In this document: positions 8,960 to 16,174 of the stretch, piece by piece
How the letters are laid out: each line of letters begins with the position of its first letter
Numbering within the stretch: the stretch's first letter is position 1
Notes under the pieces: model-generated
Told to the model about the DNA's origin: nothing
The model's database searches: none
The model's input: only the letters and a program-made list of their open reading frames with translations
Made by a program: the position numbers and the translations under genes
Origin: a bacterium ADurb.Bin243
GTDB taxonomy: Bacteria > Muiribacteriota > UBA9980
Length of the DNA: 64,000 nt
Assembly (NCBI GenBank): GCA_002069765.1
Contig: MWBZ01000017.1
Location: forward strand, 1 to 64,000
Direction: 5' to 3'

Positions 8960-10414
8960 CTATTTTTTCCAGAAAAAAGACATAAATAAAACCAGAACGG
9001 TGTAAATTTCAAGCCTTCCGATCATCATCGCAAACGAAAGCCCCCATATGACATAGTCCTGAAAAAAAGCGAAATTTTCCGTGGGGCCTATATTTCCAAA
9101 ACCAGGGCCCACGTTACCGAGAGTCGTGAGCGCGGCTGAAAAAGACGTAAGAATGTCGTGGCCGGCGAGCGTTACAGCGAACGTAACGGCGAGAAGCGTC
9201 ATGATGTAGAGAAAGAAAAAACCGGCGATAGCGTTAGCGGTGCTGTTTTTTACGACCGCGGCGCCTACCTTCAGGGAAAAAACGCCGCGAGGATGGACCA
9301 GGTTTTTCATTTCATTTACGGCCTGCTTAAAAAGCGTTACGAGCCTTATTACTTTAATGCCTCCGCCGGTCGATCCGGCGCAGCCGCCTATAAAAAACAA
9401 AATAAAAAGAACGAACTGGCTTGCGTACGGCCATTTTTCATAATCCGCCGTGAAACTGCCCGTCGTCGTCAAAATGCTTGCCACCTGAAAGCTCGAATAC
9501 CTGAAGCAATTCGCGAACCCGCCATAGTCCGAAAAATATAAATTAAAAGCGATAATAAAGGCCGCGCTGAAAAATATTATCAAATACGCGCGCAGCTCCA
9601 CGTCTTTAAACGCGGAAGACGCCATTCCACTGAGCATTTTATAATGAAGCGAAAAGTTCATACCGGCTAGAACCATGAAAATAGTCACGATAGCGTCGAT
9701 ATAAGCCGAATTATAGTGGCTGACGCTCAGGTTTTTATTTGAAAAGCCGCCGGTTGCGACAGTCGCGAATGTATGTATAACCGAATCGAACAGGCTCATT
9801 CCGCCGAGCGTTAAAAGTACGGTCTCGCATATGGTCAGCCCTATATATATAAACCAGAGCAGCTTGGCCGTCTGGGCGATGCGCGGCGTAAGCTTATCTA
9901 CCGAAGGTCCCGGCGCTTCGGCATCTATGAGCTGCATTCCGCCCACGCCCAGAAAAGGGAGTATCGCCACCGCGAGCACCACGATTCCCATGCCTCCGAG
10001 CCAGTGGGTAAGCGCGCGCCAGAATAAAAGGGAATCCGGCATTTTTTCGATATCGGTGAGAATAGACGCGCCCGTAGTGGTAAAGCCGGACATCGTTTCG
10101 AAATAAGCGTCGGCCATTCCCGGGATCGCGCCTGAAAGGTAATAGGGCAAAGCGCCTATGGCGGAAGCCAGCACCCAGCTCAAAGTGACGAAAACGAAAC
10201 TGTCCCTCGCCCTTAAAGACGAAGCGTGCTCTTTTTTAGAACATAAAACGTAAGCCATGGCGGCACCAAACGAGCCGGCGACAATAGTTTTTATAAACGC
10301 CTTCAACGCGAGCCGCTCGGCGAACCATACGGCCATCGCCGCCGGAATCAACATAAAAGCGCACAGGATTAGAGTAAGAATCGCCAGAAGCTTTATTACC
10401 AGTTTTATGTTCAT
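8960..10414 (-). CDS. trkH: TrkH-type potassium transporter subunit
   Basis: Integral membrane, ion-conducting subunit of a Trk/Ktr K+ uptake system. The 484 residues match TrkH length. The four pore loops with the filter glycine are visible: TTTGAS, ATGGFS, TTTGSF and LGNVGPG. It also carries the HWLGGMG segment typical of the family. Its ATG overlaps the trkA stop (TAATG at 10414), implying translational coupling with the gating subunit. The gene encodes all four pore repeats, so the channel need not depend on another locus. Confidence 0.95.
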   Translation of the reverse strand: MNIKLVIKLLAILTLILCAFMLIPAAMAVWFAERLALKAFIKTIVAGSFGAAMAYVLCSKKEHASSLRARDSFVFVTLSWVLASAIGALPYYLSGAIPGMADAYFETMSGFTTTGASILTDIEKMPDSLLFWRALTHWLGGMGIVVLAVAILPFLGVGGMQLIDAEAPGPSVDKLTPRIAQTAKLLWFIYIGLTICETVLLTLGGMSLFDSVIHTFATVATGGFSNKNLSVSHYNSAYIDAIVTIFMVLAGMNFSLHYKMLSGMASSAFKDVELRAYLIIFFSAAFIIAFNLYFSDYGGFANCFRYSSFQVASILTTTGSFTADYEKWPYASQFVLFILFFIGGCAGSTGGGIKVIRLVTLFKQAVNEMKNLVHPRGVFSLKVGAAVVKNSTANAIAGFFFLYIMTLLAVTFAVTLAGHDILTSFSAALTTLGNVGPGFGNIGPTENFAFFQDYVIWGLSFAMMIGRLEIYTVLVLFMSFFWKK

Positions 10415-11766
10415 TATTCCTCGCTGCCGGTGAAAACTTTAGCGAGCCTTTCGACCGACTCGCGCGCCGCGATAGTTATTACACGGTCACCGGATTCTAT
10501 TATGAAATTACCGTCGGGTATCTTGTTTTCGCCATTTCTAATCACCGACAGAATAAGCGTTCCTTCGGGCCGCTTGAGCTCCATGACTTTTTTTGCGCAC
10601 GCAGGGCTGGCTGAATCTATATGATATTCTATGACTTCCGCTTTTTCGTTAAACAGGCTGTGAACGCTTTTTATGTCGCCGCGCCTTACGAATTTTAAAA
10701 TGGCGTTTACGGTGCTCAATTTCGGGCTGACTATAGAGTCGATGTTGAGTTTTTTAGCTATAGGTATATAGCCGGATTTAGTTACAAGGGCCATCGCCCG
10801 CTTAATGCCGAGGCTCTTTGCGTAAACCGACGACAGGATATTGAGCTCCTCGTTATTCGTAGCGGTTATAATGAGATCGTAATCTTCGAGCTGCTCCTCT
10901 TCGAAAACGCCTTCTTCAGAAATATCGGAATGAATGACCAGAGCGTCTTCGAATTTTTCGGAAAGGCTTTCGCAGATGGCCCGGTCTTTATCTATGAAGG
11001 CGACCTTGATTCCGCCGCTGACGAGCTCTTCGCAAACAAGCGTTCCTATCATGGTGCCGCCTACGATTATAACGCTTTCGTTCTTTTCGCTTTTGCGGCC
11101 CAGGTCTATAAAAAGGCGGCTCAGGTCTTCGCGTTCGGCGAATATATATACGTTGTCGTTTTCTTCTATGACGGTTTCGCCGGAAGGTATTATAAATTCT
11201 TCATTTCTTGCGACGCCGGCTATCAGGAACCTTTCCTTGAGATACTTTTTGATTTTTTTAAGAGGCTTGTTGAAAAAAAACGAACTTTTGCCGACCACGT
11301 AATTTCTGATCTGCACGTCTGTGTTTTCGAACATCATAACGTCGCTGGAAGCGCCCAGCGCCACGGTGTTGGAAATAAGGGTGGCCGCCTCCACTTCCGG
11401 ATTTACTATATAATCTATGCCCATGAAGTTTTTCTTGAGCAGGTTGGAATTGGAATAATCGACGTTTCTAACCCTGGCGATCTTGATAGGCACCTTAAAT
11501 TCGGTAGCTATAACCCCGCAGGAAACTATATTTACTTCGTCGCTGTTGGTAACGCTTATAAAAAAACGGGCGTCCGCGGCGCCGGCGTCCCTGAGCGTTG
11601 AAATTAACGTGCCTTCCTGGTTTATGACAAGACAGTCGAGCTTCGATGAAATAAACCGGGCGCGTTCAGCGTCTTTTTCGATTATAACCACGTCGTATTT
11701 TTCGGCGATCAATACTTTAGCCAGCTGGAATCCTACGGCTCCCGCCCCGAAAATTATCGCTTTCAT
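10414..11766 (-). CDS. trkA: TrkA, NAD-binding potassium uptake regulator
   Basis: Cytoplasmic gating partner of TrkH. The 450 residues contain two RCK units: a Rossmann NAD-binding motif at the N-terminus (GAGAVG, about 8-13) followed by RCK-C, and a second half starting near VIIVGGTMIGTLV with its own RCK-C. This is the duplicated TrkA architecture rather than the half-length KtrA. The ATG overlaps the stop of the TPR gene upstream, and the stop overlaps the trkH start, so all three are translationally coupled. Confidence 0.95.
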   Translation of the reverse strand: MKAIIFGAGAVGFQLAKVLIAEKYDVVIIEKDAERARFISSKLDCLVINQEGTLISTLRDAGAADARFFISVTNSDEVNIVSCGVIATEFKVPIKIARVRNVDYSNSNLLKKNFMGIDYIVNPEVEAATLISNTVALGASSDVMMFENTDVQIRNYVVGKSSFFFNKPLKKIKKYLKERFLIAGVARNEEFIIPSGETVIEENDNVYIFAEREDLSRLFIDLGRKSEKNESVIIVGGTMIGTLVCEELVSGGIKVAFIDKDRAICESLSEKFEDALVIHSDISEEGVFEEEQLEDYDLIITATNNEELNILSSVYAKSLGIKRAMALVTKSGYIPIAKKLNIDSIVSPKLSTVNAILKFVRRGDIKSVHSLFNEKAEVIEYHIDSASPACAKKVMELKRPEGTLILSVIRNGENKIPDGNFIIESGDRVITIAARESVERLAKVFTGSEE

Positions 11767-14354
11767 TATTTATTATCATGCTCCCGGACCGCTTTTAACT
11801 TTTCGGTCGATTTGTTAAGCGACTCGTTGGCGAAGTTGGCGAGCTTGGATCCTTCCGGAACAAGCCGCAGCGTGGCCTTCCATTCTTCGACCGCCCTGGC
11901 GTAATCCTTGAGTTCTTCGTAAGCCAGGCCGAGATTATAATGAATATATGCGTCTTTAGGGTTTATCGCTACCGCCTTAGTCCAGACTTTTATGGCCCTG
12001 TCCAGCTGGCCTTTTTCGTAATAAGCGAGCCCCAGATGGTAAAGCGAATATTCGTCTTCCGGGTTGATTATGCAGGCGCGCTGGAATTCTTTTATGGCGT
12101 TGTCGTACTGGGCCAGGTCGTAAAAAAGGATCCCGATATTGGTATGGGCGTAAACATCGTCGGGGTTTAGCGCGAGGGATTTCTGAAAAAAGCCTATGGC
12201 TTTTTCGGTTTCGCCCGTATTTTTATAGCATATTCCGAGGCTGTAGTTGGCAAATTCGTCGTCGGGATTGAGCATGAGAGAGCGTTCGAAATATTTTATG
12301 GCGGCGGCGAATTCTCCGCGTTTCTTGTAAACCGCTCCCATGCCGTATAACGCAAACGCGTGATCCGGCTTGAGATTAAGGCAGTGCTCAAATTCCAGAA
12401 GCGCGTTGTCGTTGAGATTGCCGGAGCGGTAGAGGCTGCCCATAAAATAGTGCAGCTCGGGATCGTTAGGCTTTATTTCGAGAGCGGTTTTGAAGGTATC
12501 CATGGATTTCTGAGGCTCGCCTACGTTTTTATATGTAATTCCCAAAAGCTGGTACGCCTGTATATAATCGGGCTTGAGATCGATCACTTTCTTAAACGAC
12601 GTTATAGCGTCCTCAGCCTGGCCCCTGTTGAGATGTATCAGGCCCAGCTGAAAAAAAGCCTCGTAATACTTGTGGTCGAGCTCTATAACGCGTAAAAATT
12701 TATTTATCGCTTCCACCGTTTCGCCTTTGTTGCGGTAGGATATGCCCAGCTCGCAGACCGCTTCTATGTGGTCAGGCTTTATGGCGACGGTTTTTTCGAA
12801 TTCGCAAATAGCTTCGTCCAGAAGGCCGTTATCGCGGTATGCGAGGCCCAGCTGGTAATGCGCGTCGTAATTTTCGGGATGCATTTCGGCTTTGCGCTTG
12901 CAGTCCTGTATGGTGTTATCGAATATGCCCTTCTGGCGCATTATGGTTTCTATGTAATACTGCGAGTATTTATCGTCGGGCCGCGCGTCGAGGACTTTTT
13001 CGTATTCTATTACGGCCTCGTCGAGAAGGCCTTTGCTCTTGTAAGAGCACGCGAGGCGGTAATGGGCGTCGGCGTCGTGCGGATGCACCAGCAGATGCTT
13101 TTTGAGCTCTTCGATTTGAAGCTCGATTTCGTCTTTGGTCTGGCGCTTGTAATTTTTTTCTCCGTAGTGTTTTTTGAGTTCGTCTGCTTTCTTCCAGCAC
13201 GCGAGCGCCTCGTCGTATTCGTTTTTAATATCGTGAAGGTTGCCGAGCAGATCATAGGCGTCGGCGAGTATGCTGTTAAGCGAAATAGCTCGCAGCGCTT
13301 CGGCCTGAGCTTCGGAGAACATGCTTTTATCTTTATATACCGAAGCCAGAGAGAGATGGGCCAGAGCGTCGGCTGGGGTTATCTCTATGGATTTGAGAAA
13401 ACAGATTATAGCGTCTTCGAGATTTCCTTTTTTGCGCGCGATCATTCCAAGCCAGTAATTGCAGTAAGGATATTTCGGGGCCAGGGCGAGCGTTTTCTGG
13501 AATTCTATTTTAGCGGCGTCGCTCATTCCGCGTTTATAATAAGAAAGCCCCAGGTAAAAATGGGCGTCGGGATTGTCTTTGTTGATGGATATCGCGCGCT
13601 TGAACTCGGTTATCGCCTCTTCGTGCTTGCCCTGTTCGCTCAGCACCACTCCGAGATTGATATGCGCATAGATGAAATTTTTGTCGGTGATTATGGCGCG
13701 TTTGCAGTATTTTTCGGCGGCCGGAATATTGCCCTTCGAAAAATAGGCCATGCCGAGGCGCGTGAGCGCGAAAGCATCGTTAGGATTTAATATGGTGGCT
13801 TTTCTGAGCTGTAAAATCGCCTTGTCGAACTGGTTTTTCTGTTCGTAAGAAAGCGCCAGATTATAATGGGCGTACGCATAATCGTGGTTCAGTTTTACCG
13901 CGCGGCGAAGCGACGATATGGATTCTTCCACTTCGCCTTTCATGCGCAGGGCCCGGCCGAGATGCGTATGGGCGTAAGCGTAATTCGGATTTATGGAAAT
14001 GGCCTCGTGAAACTGTACTATGGCCTCGTCGGTCGCGCCTTCCATCAGGTAAATTATGCCGAGATTGCAGTGGGCGAAAGAATAATGCGGTTTGAGTTTG
14101 ATGGCGCGCTTGAACGCGATTTTCGCCTCTTTGAACATGCCCTTGCTTTTATAGCAGAGGCCCAGAAAATTATAGGCGTAAGAGTCGTCGGGCTTGAGCT
14201 GGATAGTCATCTTGTAATAATTGACGGCTTCTTCCACCATTCCGCGCATCTCGAATAATTTAGCTATATGATAGCTGGTTTCGGGATTTTCGGCGTCGTC
14301 TTCGAGCTCCCGCAGCTTCGCCTTGATAATGCTGTCGTATTCTTTATTTAACAT
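11766..14354 (-). CDS. large TPR-repeat protein in the trk operon
   Basis: 862 residues of almost uninterrupted TPR units of about 34 residues, with the classic W-L-G-Y-A-F-A-P spacing (for example AYNFLGLCYKSKGMF, AHCNLGIIYLMEG, HYNLALSYEQKNQF). No signal peptide or membrane segment, so cytoplasmic. A short non-TPR break near residues 395-425 (lysine-rich) divides two repeat arrays. A GGGAGTGAG ribosome site precedes the ATG; the gene starts 3 bp after the Nudix stop and its stop overlaps the trkA start. Probably a scaffold; the partner is unknown, but coupling to trkA is suggestive. Confidence 0.9.
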   Translation of the reverse strand: MLNKEYDSIIKAKLRELEDDAENPETSYHIAKLFEMRGMVEEAVNYYKMTIQLKPDDSYAYNFLGLCYKSKGMFKEAKIAFKRAIKLKPHYSFAHCNLGIIYLMEGATDEAIVQFHEAISINPNYAYAHTHLGRALRMKGEVEESISSLRRAVKLNHDYAYAHYNLALSYEQKNQFDKAILQLRKATILNPNDAFALTRLGMAYFSKGNIPAAEKYCKRAIITDKNFIYAHINLGVVLSEQGKHEEAITEFKRAISINKDNPDAHFYLGLSYYKRGMSDAAKIEFQKTLALAPKYPYCNYWLGMIARKKGNLEDAIICFLKSIEITPADALAHLSLASVYKDKSMFSEAQAEALRAISLNSILADAYDLLGNLHDIKNEYDEALACWKKADELKKHYGEKNYKRQTKDEIELQIEELKKHLLVHPHDADAHYRLACSYKSKGLLDEAVIEYEKVLDARPDDKYSQYYIETIMRQKGIFDNTIQDCKRKAEMHPENYDAHYQLGLAYRDNGLLDEAICEFEKTVAIKPDHIEAVCELGISYRNKGETVEAINKFLRVIELDHKYYEAFFQLGLIHLNRGQAEDAITSFKKVIDLKPDYIQAYQLLGITYKNVGEPQKSMDTFKTALEIKPNDPELHYFMGSLYRSGNLNDNALLEFEHCLNLKPDHAFALYGMGAVYKKRGEFAAAIKYFERSLMLNPDDEFANYSLGICYKNTGETEKAIGFFQKSLALNPDDVYAHTNIGILFYDLAQYDNAIKEFQRACIINPEDEYSLYHLGLAYYEKGQLDRAIKVWTKAVAINPKDAYIHYNLGLAYEELKDYARAVEEWKATLRLVPEGSKLANFANESLNKSTEKLKAVREHDNK

Positions 14355-14357
14355 TGC

Positions 14358-14810
14358 TCACTCCCACCTTAATCCTAGATGCGCCGCGCCACGTTCAAAA
14401 TTATTCGCCGCGGCCTCGATGATCTCTTTTTTTATATTGGGATAAAACTTGTATCCGGCAAATTCCGAGAGCGGCACGAATTTATGGCCTATAACGCGCT
14501 CTTCCTCGAGCGCGGCCGGCCCGCCGCCTTTTATTTCGGCCAGAAAATTCATATGCACGATATGGCGTTTTCGGCCGGGATAAAGAGTTTCGGATGTAAA
14601 CACGAGCTTCTTCAGCTCGATTTCATATCCGGTTTCTTCGAGCATTTCACGTTTAGCGCATTCTTCTATAGACTCGCCGGCTTCCAGGCCGCCGCCCGGC
14701 AAAAGCCAGTAATCGCGATCTTCTTTTTTGTGATGAACCAGAAGGATCGAATCGCGCTCGCAAACGAGAACGCCGATGCGGACCCTGACGAATTGCGTTT
14801 TATCTATCAT
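14358..14810 (-). CDS. Nudix hydrolase
   Basis: 150 residues with a complete Nudix box (GGGLEAGESIEECAKREM followed by LEETGY, about residues 39-62), giving the Mg2+-binding REMLEE glutamates. It hydrolyses a nucleoside diphosphate linked to another group; the substrate cannot be read from the sequence. A start region like KTQFVRVRIGVLV is common in mutT/NUDT-type housekeeping and ADP-ribose-type members. It is first in the trk operon and driven by an exact-consensus promoter at 14862-14890. Confidence 0.9.
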   Translation of the reverse strand: MIDKTQFVRVRIGVLVCERDSILLVHHKKEDRDYWLLPGGGLEAGESIEECAKREMLEETGYEIELKKLVFTSETLYPGRKRHIVHMNFLAEIKGGGPAALEEERVIGHKFVPLSEFAGYKFYPNIKKEIIEAAANNFERGAAHLGLRWE

Positions 14811-14861
14811 CGCCGGTTTTGGCCCTTTCGCATATAATATGCAATAATTTATTTTTAGAGA

Positions 14862-14890
14862 ATTATACTTAAATTACTTTTTTTTGTCAA
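14862..14890 (-). promoter_or_regulatory. perfect consensus promoter of the Nudix-TPR-trkA-trkH operon
   Basis: Minus strand: TTGACA (14890-14885), 17 bp, TATAAT (14867-14862). Its -35 lies 4 bp from the -35 of the divergent promoter. Confidence 0.88.
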
Positions 14891-14894
14891 GCGG

Positions 14895-14923
14895 TTGACA
14901 AATTTAAGGTATTTTTATAGAAT
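14895..14923 (+). promoter_or_regulatory. sigma-70 promoter of the permease-hydroxylase operon
   Basis: TTGACA (14895-14900), 17 bp, TAGAAT (14918-14923). Together with the divergent -35 it forms an inverted repeat TTGTCAA-GCGG-TTGACAA at 14884-14901, so the two polymerases cannot bind both sites freely at once. Confidence 0.85.
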
Positions 14924-14956
14924 ATACGAGCTTCAAGCATAGAAAGATGGTACAAA

Positions 14957-16174
14957 ATGCCCGTAATAGTAATATTATTAATCTTCGCGCTCGTTTTAGG
15001 CGCATCGAGGTACTTCAAACTTAAACTCTGGGCCTGTCTTATGAGCGGGGCCGTTCTTATAGGCCTGTTTTTCGGAATGAGTCCGGCCGCCGTCCTCGCC
15101 ACTTCCGTAAAAACTTCGCTCGCGCCAAAAACCCTGGAAATACTGGTTATTCTTTACGGAATAGCCGTTTTCGAATATACCCTCAGAATAACCGGAATGC
15201 TCAACAGGCTGGTGGTCAATCTAAAAAAAGTATTCCGCGACGACCGGCTGGTGCTGGGCATGCTTCCAGCTTTTCTAGGCTTCCTTCCGTCACCCGGCGG
15301 AGCGCTTTTTTCAGCGCCGCTCGTGGACGAAGCGTCTAAAAACCTCGAGCTGTCGAACGAGCAGAAAAGCTTTATCAACTTCTGGTTCCGCCACGTCTGG
15401 GAAACCATTTTTCCTCTTTTTCCCGGCCTGATACTGGCTTCGGCGATGTCAAAAATCCCGCTCAACGAGCTCGCTAAAAGCATGTCGCCGGCCGTGGCGG
15501 TGAGCATAATCGCCGGAAGCTCCATGGTGTTTCTTAAGAAAATCAAATATAAGCCGGGAACGGAAATCCATCAGCAGCCGAGCGTAAAACTCAGCTTTTC
15601 GCTTTTCTCCGAGCTTTTCGCCACGCTGCTTCCCATACTTATAGTGATCTGCGGCGCCCTTTTTTTCAACGTCAACATGATTTTTCTGATCATAATATCA
15701 ATAGCGTGGGCTTTTATCCAGACGGGAGCCGGGGCTAAAGATTTAAAAAAAGTCCTGGTCGATACGCTATATTCGCAAAATCTGATGCTCATAATAGCCA
15801 TCATGATGTTCGCCGGAATACTCGAAGATTCAGGCGCTTCGCGCGCGATCCCCGAAACGTTCGTAAAGCTCGAGATACCTCTTTTCATGATTTTCATCGC
15901 CATGCCTTTCATACTCGCCGTACTTACCGGCATAAACACGGCATTTGTCGGGCTGGCCTTCCCCATACTTTCGAGCCTCGCAGGCGGACTTACGGTAAAA
16001 AGCGTTTCCATGGCTTATTTAGCCGGCATGGCGGGCGTAATGGTTTCGCCCGTGCACCTTTGCCTGGTGCTCACGCTCAATTATTTCAAAGCAAGCACTT
16101 TCGATTTTTATAAATTGCTTATTGTTCCGGCGGGCGCTTTATTAATTCTGGCCGCGCTGGTGGGAGGGTTATGA
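14957..16174 (+). CDS. DUF401-family permease (ion-transporter superfamily)
   Basis: 405 residues, about ten to eleven transmembrane segments. Features typical of the DUF401 branch of the IT superfamily are the GFLPSPGGALFSAP segment (about residues 110-123), the FWFRH-type motif (INFWFRHVWE), and a second half with LTGINTAFVGLAFP and SPVHLCLVLT. The substrate is unknown. Its stop overlaps the start of the molybdenum hydroxylase by ATGA, so the two are co-translated, which makes uptake or efflux of the hydroxylase substrate or product plausible. The ribosome site is weak (GAAAGATGG). Confidence 0.85.
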   Translation: MPVIVILLIFALVLGASRYFKLKLWACLMSGAVLIGLFFGMSPAAVLATSVKTSLAPKTLEILVILYGIAVFEYTLRITGMLNRLVVNLKKVFRDDRLVLGMLPAFLGFLPSPGGALFSAPLVDEASKNLELSNEQKSFINFWFRHVWETIFPLFPGLILASAMSKIPLNELAKSMSPAVAVSIIAGSSMVFLKKIKYKPGTEIHQQPSVKLSFSLFSELFATLLPILIVICGALFFNVNMIFLIIISIAWAFIQTGAGAKDLKKVLVDTLYSQNLMLIIAIMMFAGILEDSGASRAIPETFVKLEIPLFMIFIAMPFILAVLTGINTAFVGLAFPILSSLAGGLTVKSVSMAYLAGMAGVMVSPVHLCLVLTLNYFKASTFDFYKLLIVPAGALLILAALVGGL

